DNA of 64,000 bases from Piscinibacter sp047600445 (GTDB taxonomy: Bacteria; Pseudomonadota; Gammaproteobacteria; Burkholderiales; Burkholderiaceae_C). This document shows positions 42,726-51,750 of the stretch, piece by piece. Numbering within the stretch: the first letter of the stretch is position 1; every line of letters starts with the position of its first letter. The translations under genes were made by a program, and so were the position numbers. The notes under the pieces were generated by a model, which was given only the letters and a program-made list of their open reading frames with translations, was not told where the DNA came from and searched no databases. The stretch is taken from assembly GCF_047600445.1 (NCBI RefSeq), contig NZ_JASGKT010000002.1:1674001-1738000 (forward strand), written 5' to 3'.

Positions 42726-43562
42726 TCAGCTCGCGGCCAGCGCGATGGCGATGGGGAACACCGGCAGCAGCGCGTCGACGCGGTCGAGCACGCCGCCGTG
42801 GCCGGGTAGCAACTGGCTGCTGTCCTTCGCGCCGGCGGCGCGCTTGACCAGCGATTCGAACAGGTCGCCGACCACGCTCATCGCGCCGAGCAGCACGCAG
42901 CCGATCACCATGCCGGCCGCGCCCCAGGCCGCCGCCATGCGGCTGTAGAGGCTGGGCGTGTCCAGCGCGCAAGCGGCATCGGCCCAGCGCCACACGAAGG
43001 CCAGCAGCAGCACGCCGGCCAGGCCGCTGAACACGCCTTCCCAGCTCTTGCCGGGGCTGATCGAGGGCGCGAGCTTGCGCCGGCCGAAGGCGCGCCCGCC
43101 GAAGTAGGCCGCGATGTCGGCCACCCAGACGAGGCAGAACACCGACAGGGTGAAGTTGATGCCGACGCCGCGTGCAAACGCGATCGCCAGCCACGCCACC
43201 CACAGCAGCGCCAGGCCGAGCAGCCAGCGCAACGCCTGAGGCAGCTTCGGCCAGCCGGCCGGTCCGCCACGCAGCGCAAGCGCGCCGCCGGCCACCCAGG
43301 CGACGGCCACCGGCGCCCACAGCCAGCGCGGCGGCGCGAAGGTCCAGCCCAGCGCGAGCGCCGCGGCGCCGGACAGCGCGAGCAGCACGCCCATGGCCAC
43401 CGCAACGGCCGGCGCCGCGCCGTTGAGCCGGCCCCACTCCCAGCCGGCCGCGCCGATCAGCAGCAGCGTCAGGACCGCGAACGGCCACGCCGAGGCTGCG
43501 AACAGCGCGGGAAGCAGCAGCGCCAGCAGCACGATGGCGGTGATGACACGCTGCTTCAGCAT
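42726..43562 (-). CDS. cdsA: Phosphatidate cytidylyltransferase
   Basis: Integral membrane enzyme making CDP-diacylglycerol, precursor of all phospholipids. 278 residues with about eight membrane segments and the CDP-OH signature split as SISPGKSWEGVFSGLAG and GAMSVVGDLFESLVKRAAG, then KDSSQLLPGHGGVLDRVDAL. The ATG lies inside the end of uppS, a 7-base overlap (ATGCTGA). Confidence 0.97.
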   Translation of the reverse strand: MLKQRVITAIVLLALLLPALFAASAWPFAVLTLLLIGAAGWEWGRLNGAAPAVAVAMGVLLALSGAAALALGWTFAPPRWLWAPVAVAWVAGGALALRGGPAGWPKLPQALRWLLGLALLWVAWLAIAFARGVGINFTLSVFCLVWVADIAAYFGGRAFGRRKLAPSISPGKSWEGVFSGLAGVLLLAFVWRWADAACALDTPSLYSRMAAAWGAAGMVIGCVLLGAMSVVGDLFESLVKRAAGAKDSSQLLPGHGGVLDRVDALLPVFPIAIALAAS

Positions 43563-44296
43563 GCTCGGTTGGCCGCGGCCTGCGCGGGCGCGGCGTTCTT
43601 CACGAGGCCGAAGCGCCGGTCGCGCGCGGCGTAGGCGGCGATCGCCTTGTCCAGTTCGGCGTCGTCGAAGTCGGGCCACAGGCAGTCGGTGAAGACGAGC
43701 TCCGAATACGCCGCCTGCCAGAGCAGGAAGTTGCTGATGCGCAGCTCCCCGCCGGTGCGGATCAGCAGGTCGGGGTCGGGCGCCTCGCCGAACGCCAGGT
43801 AGCGGGCCAGCGTGGCTTCGTCGAGGGCCTGCGGATCGACGCCGTCGCGCATCGCCGCGCGGCAGGCCTGCACGATGTCCCAGCGTCCGCCGTAGGCGAA
43901 GGCCACCCACAGCGTGATGCGCGTGTTGTGCGCGGTGTTCGACTCGGCCTGGTCGCAGGCCTGGCGCAGCCGCTCGCTGAGCTGGTCGCGGTCGCCGATC
44001 ACGCGCACGCGCACGCCGCGCGCGGCCAGCCGGCCGAGGTACTTCTCCACCGCCACCAGCACCAGCCCCATCAGGAACGAGACTTCCTCGGTGGGGCGCT
44101 TCCAGTTCTCCGACGAGAACGCGAACACCGTCAGGTGCTCGATGCCGCGGTCGGCGCAGGCCAGCACGGTCTTGACCAGCGTGTCGACGCCGGCCTTGTG
44201 GCCGAACACGCGCGGCAGGAAGCGGCGCTTGGCCCAGCGGCCGTTGCCGTCCATCACGATGGCGACGTGGCGCGGGATGCCGGCGTCGGAAGCCAT
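43556..44296 (-). CDS. uppS: Undecaprenyl diphosphate synthase (di-trans,poly-cis)
   Basis: Makes the C55 lipid carrier for peptidoglycan and O-antigen. 246 residues: VAIVMDGNGRWAKRRFLPRV with the catalytic Asp, GHKAGVDTLVKTV, LTVFAFSSENWKRP, VAFAYGGRWDIVQA and LLIRTGGELRISNFLLWQAA. The ATG shares one base with the frr stop (TGATG). Sits between frr and cdsA. Confidence 0.97.
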   Translation of the reverse strand: MASDAGIPRHVAIVMDGNGRWAKRRFLPRVFGHKAGVDTLVKTVLACADRGIEHLTVFAFSSENWKRPTEEVSFLMGLVLVAVEKYLGRLAARGVRVRVIGDRDQLSERLRQACDQAESNTAHNTRITLWVAFAYGGRWDIVQACRAAMRDGVDPQALDEATLARYLAFGEAPDPDLLIRTGGELRISNFLLWQAAYSELVFTDCLWPDFDDAELDKAIAAYAARDRRFGLVKNAAPAQAAANRAC

Positions 44297-44856
44297 CAGA
44301 CGGCCAGGATTTCCGATTCCTTGGTCGCGACGAGCTTGTCGATCTCGGCGATCGTGCCGTCGGTCAGGCGCTGCAACTGCTCGAGCGCGCGCCGCTCGTC
44401 GTCCTCGGAGATCTCCTTGTCCTTGAGCAGCTTCTTCAGGTGGTCGTTGGCGTCGCGGCGCACGTTGCGCGCCGCGATGCGCGCCTCCTCGCCGGCGTGG
44501 CGCACGACCTTGGTCAGGTCGCGGCGGCGCTCCTCGGTCAGCGGCGGCATCGGCACGCGCAGCAGGTCGCCCTGGGCCGCGGGATTCAGGCCGAGGTCCG
44601 ACTCGCGGATCGCCTTCTCGATCTTGGCGCCCATGCCCTTCTCCCAGGGCTGCACGCTGATCGTGCGCGCGTCGAGCAGCGTCACGTTGGCCACCTGGCT
44701 GATCGGCACCATAGCGCCGTAGTAGTCGACGTGCACCTGGTCGAGGATGCCCGGGTGGGCGCGGCCGGTGCGGATCTTCTGCAGTTCGACCTTGAACGAC
44801 TCGATGGTCCGGGCCATCTTGGTCTCGGCGGTCTTCTTGATGTCGGCAATGGTCAT
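44296..44856 (-). CDS. frr: Ribosome recycling factor
   Basis: Splits post-termination ribosomes with EF-G. 186 residues of the classic tRNA-shaped protein: KMARTIESFKVELQKIRTGR, ILDQVHVDYYGAMVPISQVA, VQPWEKGMGAKIEKAIRESD, LGLNPAAQGDLLRVPMPPLT and EERRRDLTKVVRHAGEEARI. 15 bases downstream of pyrH. Confidence 0.98.
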   Translation of the reverse strand: MTIADIKKTAETKMARTIESFKVELQKIRTGRAHPGILDQVHVDYYGAMVPISQVANVTLLDARTISVQPWEKGMGAKIEKAIRESDLGLNPAAQGDLLRVPMPPLTEERRRDLTKVVRHAGEEARIAARNVRRDANDHLKKLLKDKEISEDDERRALEQLQRLTDGTIAEIDKLVATKESEILAV

Positions 44857-44871
44857 GGCTACCTCGTCGCG

Positions 44872-45582
44872 TCAGACGTGCACCAGCGTGCCCTCGTCCT
44901 CGCCCTGCACCACGCGCTTCAACGCGCCGGGCTTGAAGATGGAAAACACCTTGATCGGCAGTTTCTGGTCGCGGCACAGCGCGAAGGCAGTGGCGTCCAT
45001 CACCTGCAGGTTGCGGGCGATCGCCTCGTCGAAGCTGATCTGCGCGTAGCGCGTCGCGGCCGGGTCCTTCTTCGGGTCGGCGCTATAGACGCCGTCGACC
45101 TTGGTGGCCTTGAGCACCACCTGCGCGCCGATCTCGGCGCCGCGCAGCGCGGCGGCGGTGTCGGTGGTGAAGAAGGGGTTGCCGGTGCCGGCGGCGAACA
45201 CGACGACCTTGCCTTCCTCGAGGTACTGCAGCGCCTTCGGGCGCACGTAGGGCTCGACCACCTGCTCGATGCCGATGGCCGACATCACGCGCGCCGTCAT
45301 GCCCTCCTGGCGCATCGTGTCGGCCAGCGCCAGCGAGTTCATCACGGTGGCGAGCATGCCCATGTAGTCGGCGGTGGCGCGGTCCATGCCCACCGAGCCG
45401 CCGGCCACGCCGCGGAAGATGTTGCCGCCGCCGATCACCACCGCCACCTCGCAGCCGAGCTGGGTCACCTCCTGCACCTCGCGCACCATGCGCACGATGG
45501 TGGCGCGGTTGATGCCGTAGGCATCGTCGCCCATCAGGGCCTCGCCGGAGAGTTTCAGCAGGATACGTTTGTAGGCGGGCAT
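44872..45582 (-). CDS. pyrH: UMP kinase
   Basis: Phosphorylates UMP to UDP; hexameric, activated by GTP and inhibited by UTP. 236 residues: YKRILLKLSGEALMG, VAVVIGGGNIFRGVAG, RATADYMGMLATVMNSLALA, FAAGTGNPFFTTDTAAALRG and KATKVDGVYSADPKKDP. The 83-base gap to tsf upstream has a TAGACT box on the minus strand (about 45 bases before the ATG) that may give pyrH its own promoter. Confidence 0.98.
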   Translation of the reverse strand: MPAYKRILLKLSGEALMGDDAYGINRATIVRMVREVQEVTQLGCEVAVVIGGGNIFRGVAGGSVGMDRATADYMGMLATVMNSLALADTMRQEGMTARVMSAIGIEQVVEPYVRPKALQYLEEGKVVVFAAGTGNPFFTTDTAAALRGAEIGAQVVLKATKVDGVYSADPKKDPAATRYAQISFDEAIARNLQVMDATAFALCRDQKLPIKVFSIFKPGALKRVVQGEDEGTLVHV

Positions 45583-45665
45583 GCGGGCGGCTCCAGGCGC
45601 GGGTCGGTTCTCGTGGTGCGCAAGTCTAATCGGCCGGGAGCGCGCGGCGCCCCCGGCGCGCCGGC

Positions 45666-46562
45666 TCAGGCGCCCTTGGCGGCGGCCACCTGGGCGGCCA
45701 CTTCGGCCGCGAAGTCGTCGACCTTCTTCTCGATGCCCTCGCCGACCACGTAGAGCGTGAAGCCCTTCACCTCGGTCTTGGCGCCCTCGAGCATCTTGCC
45801 GACGGTCTGCTTGCCGTCGGCGGCCTTGACGAACACCTGGTCGAGCAGGCTGACTTCCTTCAGGAACTTCTGCACCGAGCCGTCCACCATCCTGGCGACG
45901 ATGTCGGCCGGCTTGCCGCTCTCGGCGGCCTTCTCGGCAGCGATCTTGCGCTCCTTGTCGACCAGTTCGGCCGGCACCTCGGCCGACGACAGCGCGGCCG
46001 GCTTCATCGCGGCGACGTGCATCGCCACGTCCTTCGCCGCGGTGGCGTCGCCGCTGTACTCGACGATCACGCCGATGCGCGTGCCGTGCAGGTAGTGCGC
46101 CAGGCTCGTGCCGCCGGCGTAGCGCTTGAAGCGGCGGATCGACATGTTCTCGCCGATCTTGCCGATCAGGCCCTTGCGCACGTCTTCCAGCGTCGGGCCG
46201 AAGCCGTCCTGCGCATAGGGCAGCGCCGACAGCGCGGCCACGTCGGCCGGGTCGTTCTTCGCCGCCAGCTCGGCGGCGGCCTTCGCGAAGGCCAGGAACG
46301 AATCGTTCTTCGAGACGAAGTCGGTCTCGCAGTTGATCTCGATCAGCGCGCCGGTGCCGCCGTCGACCGCCGCGGCGACCACGCCCTCGGCGGTGATGCG
46401 GGCGGCGGCCTTGCCGGCCTTGTTGCCGAGCTTGACGCGCAGGATCTCCTCGGCGCGACCCATGTCGCCGTCGGCCTCGGTCAGGGCCTTCTTGCACTCC
46501 ATCATCGGCGCGTCGGTCTTGGCGCGCAGTTCGGCAACCATGCTGGCGGTGATTGCGGGCAT
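45666..46562 (-). CDS. tsf: Elongation factor Ts
   Basis: Guanine-nucleotide exchange factor for EF-Tu. 298 residues: N-terminal UBA-like part ITASMVAELRAKTDAPMMEC, KKALTEADGDMGRAEEILR, ETDFVSKNDSFLAFAKAAA (the TDFV signature) and DKQTVGKMLEG-type C-terminus. It follows rpsB with a terminator-like hairpin in between, so its expression may be lower than that of rpsB. Confidence 0.98.
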   Translation of the reverse strand: MPAITASMVAELRAKTDAPMMECKKALTEADGDMGRAEEILRVKLGNKAGKAAARITAEGVVAAAVDGGTGALIEINCETDFVSKNDSFLAFAKAAAELAAKNDPADVAALSALPYAQDGFGPTLEDVRKGLIGKIGENMSIRRFKRYAGGTSLAHYLHGTRIGVIVEYSGDATAAKDVAMHVAAMKPAALSSAEVPAELVDKERKIAAEKAAESGKPADIVARMVDGSVQKFLKEVSLLDQVFVKAADGKQTVGKMLEGAKTEVKGFTLYVVGEGIEKKVDDFAAEVAAQVAAAKGA

Positions 46563-46591
46563 CTCAGTTCTCCGGAAAAACAGGGATTGAA

Positions 46592-46617
46592 AAAGGGGCT
46601 GTGCGACAGCCCCCTTT
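46592..46617 (-). terminator. Attenuator-type terminator between rpsB and tsf
   Basis: On the minus strand AAAGGGGGCTGT-CGC-ACAGCCCCTTTTTC forms a strong stem with a U-run, 39 bases after the rpsB stop and about 30 bases before the tsf ATG. Partial termination here would set the rpsB:tsf ratio, as is known for E. coli. Confidence 0.85.
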
Positions 46618-46655
46618 GCACGAACTCGCGGCGCGCGAGCCGGGGCGAGCGGGCC

Positions 46656-47399
46656 TCAGGCCGTGGTCTCGACTTCCACGAACTCGTCGCCGCCGGCGGC
46701 GGCCTGCACCACCTCGGCGCTCGCGTTGGCCTTGCCCTCGAGCACGGCGTCGGCCACCGCGCGGGCGTACAGCGCCACGGCCTTGGCCGAGTCGTCGTTG
46801 CCGGGGATGACGTAGTCGATGCCGTCGGGGTTGTGGTTGGTGTCGACCACGCCCACCACCGGGATGCCCAGCTTCTTGGCTTCCTGGATGGCGATCTTGT
46901 GGTAGCCGACGTCGATCACGAAGATCGCGTCGGGCAGCGCGTTCATGTCCTGGATGCCGCCGATGTCCTTGAGCAGCTTGTCGAGCTCGCGCTGGAACAT
47001 CAGTTGTTCCTTCTTGGTGCGCGTGTCGATGCCGGCTTCGACCTGGGCCTGCATGTCCTTGAGCTTCTTCAGCGAACCCTTGACGGTCTTGAAGTTGGTC
47101 AGCATGCCGCCGAGCCAGCGCTGGTCGACGTAGGGCATGCCGGCGCGCTGCGCGTCCTGCGCGATCACCTCGCGCGCCTGGCGCTTGGTGCCGACCATCA
47201 GGATGGTGCCGCGCTTGGCGGCGAGCTGGCGCACGAACTTCAACGCGTCGTTGAAGAGCGGCTGCGTCTTCTCGAGGTTGATGATGTGGATCTTGTTGCG
47301 ATGGCCGTAGATGTACGGGGCCATCTTGGGATTCCAGAAGCGCGTCTGGTGGCCAAAGTGCACACCGGCTTCCAGCATTTCACGCATGCTGATCGTCAT
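46656..47399 (-). CDS. rpsB: 30S ribosomal protein S2
   Basis: Small-subunit protein needed for S1 binding. 247 residues starting MTISMREMLEAGVHFGHQTR, followed by WNPKMAPYIYGHRNKIHIIN, GTKRQAREVIAQDAQRAGMP, YVDQRWLGGMLTNFKTV and IPVVGVVDTNHNPDGIDYVI. First gene of the 16-gene minus-strand run ending at 32549. The ATG at 47399 is the homologous start; an in-frame ATG 17 codons earlier is not conserved. Its 160-base upstream gap holds the promoter and two leader hairpins. Confidence 0.98.
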   Translation of the reverse strand: MTISMREMLEAGVHFGHQTRFWNPKMAPYIYGHRNKIHIINLEKTQPLFNDALKFVRQLAAKRGTILMVGTKRQAREVIAQDAQRAGMPYVDQRWLGGMLTNFKTVKGSLKKLKDMQAQVEAGIDTRTKKEQLMFQRELDKLLKDIGGIQDMNALPDAIFVIDVGYHKIAIQEAKKLGIPVVGVVDTNHNPDGIDYVIPGNDDSAKAVALYARAVADAVLEGKANASAEVVQAAAGGDEFVEVETTA

Positions 47400-47559
47400 G
47401 GGGACTCCAAAGGTTGGTTCTAGAATCCGGCCCGAATCGCTGCGACACATGCCGACATGCGTCGGTCTCGTGGCGCCGCGACACCTTCAGCGGCCGGCTT
47501 CGCGATTGCTTCGTCCGGGGGCGTCCCGGACAAAACTCGCGGAGTGTACCACGCCACCC
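47400..47559 (-). promoter_or_regulatory. rpsB promoter and structured leader
   Basis: On the minus strand a TACACT box lies near 47549-47544, close to the amidase start, with a weak -35. The predicted leader of about 135 nt contains a 7-bp hairpin (GTCCGGG-ACGCC-CCCGGAC, 47531-47513) and a 9-bp hairpin with one mismatch (CGACGCATG-TCGG-CATGTGTCG, 47464-47443). S2 is known to repress its own mRNA in other proteobacteria, so one of these may be the binding site; this is inference. The same gap must also serve the divergent amidase gene. Confidence 0.45.
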
Positions 47560-48858
47560 ATGCCCACCGACCCGAGCGCCACCGACACCCTCGAGCGCTG
47601 CATCGCCGCCGCCCAGGGCGAGGCCTGCCGCCACGCCTTCACGCTGACCACCTTCGACGCCGCGCGTGAACAGGCCCGCGCCGCGGCGCCCGGCAGCCCG
47701 CTGGCCGGCCGCGCGCTGAGCATCAAGGACTTGTTCGACGTGGCCGGCCAGCGCAGCGCCGCGGCCAGCCGCGTGCTCGCCGACGCGCCGCCGGCCGCGG
47801 CCGACTGTCCGGCCGTCGCGCGCTTGCGCGCCGCCGGCGCGGCCTTCGTGGGCCGCACCAACATGAGCGAATTCGCGTTCTCCGGCGTGGGCATCAACCC
47901 GCACCACGGCACGCCGGCGAACGTCGCGACGGCCGCGCTCGACGCCACGCCGCGCATCCCCGGCGGCTCCACCTCCGGCGGCGCGGTGTCGGTGGCGGCC
48001 GGCGCGGCCTGGGCGGCGCTGGGCTCGGACACCGGCGGCTCGATCCGCATCCCGGCCGCGCTGCACGGGCTGGTCGGCTTCAAGAACACCGCGCGCCTGG
48101 TGCCCACCGAGGGCGCGATCCCGCTGTCGACCACGCTGGACACCGTCTGCGCGATCACGCGCAGCGTGCGCGACGCGGTGCTGATGCACGAGGTGCTGGC
48201 GGCGCGCACGGTCGCACTGGCGCGCAAGCCGCTCGCCGCACTGCGCTTCGGCGTGCCGAGCACCCTGATGCTCGACGGCCTGGAGCCGGCGGTGGCCGCG
48301 GCCTTCCAGCGTGCGCTCGCGGCGCTGCGCGACGCCGGCGCGCGCGTGGACAAGATCGTGCTGCCCACGCTGGCCGAACTCGCCGCGCTGAACGCCGCCG
48401 GCGGCTTCCCGGCCGCCGAGAGCTGGGCCTGGCACCGCCGGCATCTTGCCGCGAAGGCCGGGCTGTACGACCCGCGCGTCGCGCTGCGCATCCGCCGCGG
48501 CGAGGCGATGAGCGCGGCCGACTATGTCGAGCTGGTCTGGGCGCGGCGCGACTGGATCGCGCGCACCGAGGCGGCGATGGCTGGTTTCGACGCGATGCTG
48601 AGCCCCACCGTGCCGCTGCTCGCCGCGCCGATCGCGCCGCTGCTGTCCGACGACGCCGCCTTCTTCGCCGTCAACGGCGCGCTGCTGCGCAACCCGAGCG
48701 TGATCAACTTCCTCGACGGCTGCGCGCTCTCGCTGCCCTGCCAGGGCGCGGGCGAGATGCCGGTCGGCCTGATGGTCTGGAGTTCGGCGCTGCGCGACGA
48801 CGCGGTGCTCGATGCCTCGCTGGCCATCGAGGCGGCGCTCTCGACGAAGCGCGGCTGA
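47560..48858 (+). CDS. Amidase (amidase-signature family)
   Basis: 432-residue Ser-cisSer-Lys amidohydrolase. The catalytic Lys is in GRALSIKDLFDVAG, the cis-Ser in PGGSTSGGAVSVAAGAAWAA and the nucleophile Ser in LGSDTGGSIRIPAALHGLVG. Substrate is not readable; the sequence is not GatA because there is no gatB/gatC neighbour and the length is short. Divergent from rpsB and three bases before dadA, with which it probably forms an operon; together they could release and oxidise an amino acid or amide substrate (inference). Confidence 0.92.
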   Translation: MPTDPSATDTLERCIAAAQGEACRHAFTLTTFDAAREQARAAAPGSPLAGRALSIKDLFDVAGQRSAAASRVLADAPPAAADCPAVARLRAAGAAFVGRTNMSEFAFSGVGINPHHGTPANVATAALDATPRIPGGSTSGGAVSVAAGAAWAALGSDTGGSIRIPAALHGLVGFKNTARLVPTEGAIPLSTTLDTVCAITRSVRDAVLMHEVLAARTVALARKPLAALRFGVPSTLMLDGLEPAVAAAFQRALAALRDAGARVDKIVLPTLAELAALNAAGGFPAAESWAWHRRHLAAKAGLYDPRVALRIRRGEAMSAADYVELVWARRDWIARTEAAMAGFDAMLSPTVPLLAAPIAPLLSDDAAFFAVNGALLRNPSVINFLDGCALSLPCQGAGEMPVGLMVWSSALRDDAVLDASLAIEAALSTKRG

Positions 48859-48860
48859 GC

Positions 48861-50207
48861 ATGCGCATCGCCGTCATCGGCGCCGGCATCGTCGGCGTCA
48901 CCACCGCCTACGAACTCGTGGCCGCCGGCCACGAGGTCACCGTGTTCGAGCGGCGCGGCAGCGTCGCCGCCGAAACCAGCTTCGCCAACGCCGGCGTGGT
49001 CGCGCCCGGCTACGTCACGCCCTGGGCCGCGCCCGGCATGCCGCGGAAGGTGCTGCGTTCGCTGTTCGCCCGCCATGCGCCGGTGCGCCTGCACGCCAGC
49101 CTCGACCCCGCGCTGGCCGCCTGGATCTGGCGCTGGTGGCGCGCCTGCCGCAGCGAGGTGTGGCAGGCCAACCGCACGCGCATGCAGCGCCTGGCGGTGT
49201 TCAGCCGCCATCGCCTGCACGAGCTGACCAAGGCCTTGCAGCTCGACTACGAACACGAGAACGGCTACCTCGTGCTGCTGCGCAATGAAGCCGACCTCGC
49301 CGCGGTGCGCCCGGGACTGAAGCTGCTGACGGAACTCGGCAACCGCTTCCACCTCGTCGACGCGGCTCGCTGCCGCGAGCTGGAGCCAGCGCTCAACCCC
49401 GACACGCCGCTGCACGCCGGCGTGCACCTGCCCGACGACGAGGTCGGCAACTGCCGCCAGTTCGCCCACCTGCTGCGCCACGAGGCGCAGAAGCTCGGCG
49501 CGCGCTGGTGCTTCCACACCGAGGTGCAGCGCCTCGTGGCGGGCGCGCAGCCGCGGGTGGTGCACCGCTACCTGCCGCCGGCCGAATCGACGCAGTTGAT
49601 GATGGAGCCGTCCACGAGCGCCCGCGGCGACGCGGTCGCCACCGAGCCGGCGCCGCTGGAGCCCATCGACGAAGTCTTCGACACGGTGGTGGTCTGCGCC
49701 GCGATGGGCTCGCCCGCGCTGCTCAAGCCGCTGGGCGTGCGCCTGCCGCTGCGCGCGGTGCACGGCTACTCGATCACCGCGCCGCTGCGCCCCGACGACA
49801 GCGCCGCCGAGCGCGCGCCGCGCGCCGCGTTGATGGACGAGCGCTACAAGGTCGCCATCTCACGCATCGGGCAGCGCGTGCGCGTGGCCGGCAGCGCCGA
49901 ACTGGGCGGCAGGCTCGACAAGCAAGACCCGCGCGCGATCGAGACGCTCTACAAGGTGCTGGAAGACTGGTTCCCCGGCGCCGCGCGGCTGAGCCAGGTG
50001 CAGCGCTGGAAAGGCGCGCGCCCGATGCTGCCCGACGGCCCGCCGCTGATCGGCGCCAGCGGCACCGCCGGCATCTGGCTCAACCTCGGCCACGGTTCGA
50101 GCGGCTGGGCGCTGGCCTGCGGCTCGGCCTATGCGCTGGCGCAGGCGATGCAGGGGCGCGAGGCGCCGATCCCGCTGGACGGCTTGGGCATCGAGCGCCT
50201 GCGCTGA
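48861..50207 (+). CDS. dadA: D-amino acid dehydrogenase (DadA-like FAD protein)
   Basis: 448-residue membrane-associated flavoprotein that oxidises D-amino acids to keto acids and passes electrons to the respiratory chain. N-terminal RIAVIGAGIVGVTTAYELVA (GxGxxG), FERRGSVAAETSFANAGVVA, YVTPWAAPGMPRKVL (typical of DadA), VHLPDDEVGNCRQFAHLL, and C-terminal GARPMLPDGPPLIG and NLGHGSSGWALACGSA. It starts two bases after the amidase stop. An unusual stretch of about 40 residues (PPAESTQLMMEPSTSARGDA and on, near 235-275) is inserted before VVVCAAMGSPALL. Confidence 0.93.
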   Translation: MRIAVIGAGIVGVTTAYELVAAGHEVTVFERRGSVAAETSFANAGVVAPGYVTPWAAPGMPRKVLRSLFARHAPVRLHASLDPALAAWIWRWWRACRSEVWQANRTRMQRLAVFSRHRLHELTKALQLDYEHENGYLVLLRNEADLAAVRPGLKLLTELGNRFHLVDAARCRELEPALNPDTPLHAGVHLPDDEVGNCRQFAHLLRHEAQKLGARWCFHTEVQRLVAGAQPRVVHRYLPPAESTQLMMEPSTSARGDAVATEPAPLEPIDEVFDTVVVCAAMGSPALLKPLGVRLPLRAVHGYSITAPLRPDDSAAERAPRAALMDERYKVAISRIGQRVRVAGSAELGGRLDKQDPRAIETLYKVLEDWFPGAARLSQVQRWKGARPMLPDGPPLIGASGTAGIWLNLGHGSSGWALACGSAYALAQAMQGREAPIPLDGLGIERLR

Positions 50208-50247
50208 GCGGGCCACCAGCCCGCGCCTCGTTTGCTACCCTCGCACG

Positions 50248-51750
50248 ATGCGCCGCATCGACCGCTTCTGCCCCGACCTGCCGCTGTTCGATGTCGTCCG
50301 CACGCGGCGCATCGAACGGGCGGCGCTGGCCACGCTGCCCGCGCACGCGCTGATGCAGCGCGCCGGCGACGCGGTGGCGCGCCTCGCGCTGGCGCTGGCA
50401 CCGCATGCGCAGCGCATCCGCGTCGTGGCCGGGCCGGGCAACAACGGCGGCGACGGACTGGATGCGGCGATGCGCCTGCAGCACGCCGGCAAGGCGGTGG
50501 AAGTGGTGCTGCTCGGCGAGCCGCAGGCCGACGACGCGCTCGATGCGCTGGCGCGCGCGCGAGATACCGGCGTGACCATCCATGCCGAGGCCACAGCGCC
50601 GCTGGGCGCGCAGGACCTGGCCATCGACGCGCTGCTCGGCATCGGCGCGAGCCGCGCCGCCGAGGGTGCGCTGCGCGAGGCGATCGCCGGGCTGAACGCC
50701 CTGCCCTGCGCGCGGCTGGCGATCGACCTGCCCTCGGGCCTCGCGGCCGACACCGGCCAGCCGCTGGGCGAGGCCGTGCGCGCGACGCACACGCTGAGCC
50801 TCTTGACGCTCAAGCCCGGCCTGTTCACCGCCGCCGGGCGCGACCATGCCGGCACGGTGTGGTTCGACGACATCGGCATCGCCGACCCGCGCGAGGCGCC
50901 CGCCGCCTGGCTCGGCGGCGCGGCAGTCGGCGACGCGCCGGCGCGCCGCCACGCACAGCACAAGGGCAGTTTCGGCGACGTGGCGGTGGTCGGCGGCGCC
51001 GGCGGCATGGCCGGCGCGGCGCTGCTGGCCGGCCGCGCGGCGCTGGCGGCGGGCGCGGGGCGTGTGTTCGTCGAGATGCTCGACGCGCAGGCGCCGGCCT
51101 TCGACGCGGCGCGGCCCGAGCTGATGCTGCGCCCGGGCTGGTCGCGCCACGCCGACCCCGCCACGCTGGCGCACACCAGCGTGGTGTGCGGCTGCGGCGG
51201 CGGCGACGCGGTGCGCGCCGTGCTGCCCGCGCTGCTGGCCGGCAGCGCGCGCCTGGTGCTCGATGCCGACGCGCTCAACGCCGTCGCCGCCGACGAAGCG
51301 CTGCGCCGCCAACTGCGCGCGCGCGCCGGCCGCGGCCTGGCCAGCGTGCTGACGCCGCATCCGCTCGAAGCCGCGCGGCTGCTCGGCGTGCCCAGCGCGC
51401 AGGTGCAGGCCGACCGCCTCGCCGCCGCACAGCGCCTGGCCGACGGCTTCGGCTGCGTCGTGGTGCTCAAGGGCTCGGGCAGCGTCATCGCGGCGCCCGG
51501 CCGCGCGCCGTGCATCAACGCCAGCGGCGACGCCTCGCTGGCCAGCGCCGGCACCGGCGACGTGCTGGCCGGCTGGCTGGGCGGGCACTGGGCGCAGCGC
51601 GACGAGCAAGACGCCGCCGAGCGCGCCTGGCGCGCCGCGCGCCACGCGGTGTGGCGGCACGGCGCCGCCGCCGAAGCCGCCGCGCGGCCGGTGCTGCGCG
51701 CCGCCGACCTGATCGAGCGGATGGCGGATCGGATGACGGCGCCGGGCTGA
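50248..51750 (+). CDS. nnr: Bifunctional NAD(P)HX epimerase / ADP-dependent dehydratase
   Basis: Repairs hydrated NADH/NADPH. 500 residues: the N-terminal NnrE (YjeF_N) epimerase domain to about 215 with VVAGPGNNGGDGLDAAMRL, LAIDALLGIGASR and AIDLPSGLAADTG, and the C-terminal NnrD kinase-like dehydratase domain (HKGSFGDVAVVGGAGGMAGA, TPHPLEAARLLG, ASAGTGDVLAGWLG). The ATG at 50248 begins the family match. It lies 40 bases after dadA and its TGA directly abuts the rnr stop on the other strand (TGATCA). Confidence 0.95.
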   Translation: MRRIDRFCPDLPLFDVVRTRRIERAALATLPAHALMQRAGDAVARLALALAPHAQRIRVVAGPGNNGGDGLDAAMRLQHAGKAVEVVLLGEPQADDALDALARARDTGVTIHAEATAPLGAQDLAIDALLGIGASRAAEGALREAIAGLNALPCARLAIDLPSGLAADTGQPLGEAVRATHTLSLLTLKPGLFTAAGRDHAGTVWFDDIGIADPREAPAAWLGGAAVGDAPARRHAQHKGSFGDVAVVGGAGGMAGAALLAGRAALAAGAGRVFVEMLDAQAPAFDAARPELMLRPGWSRHADPATLAHTSVVCGCGGGDAVRAVLPALLAGSARLVLDADALNAVAADEALRRQLRARAGRGLASVLTPHPLEAARLLGVPSAQVQADRLAAAQRLADGFGCVVVLKGSGSVIAAPGRAPCINASGDASLASAGTGDVLAGWLGGHWAQRDEQDAAERAWRAARHAVWRHGAAAEAAARPVLRAADLIERMADRMTAPG

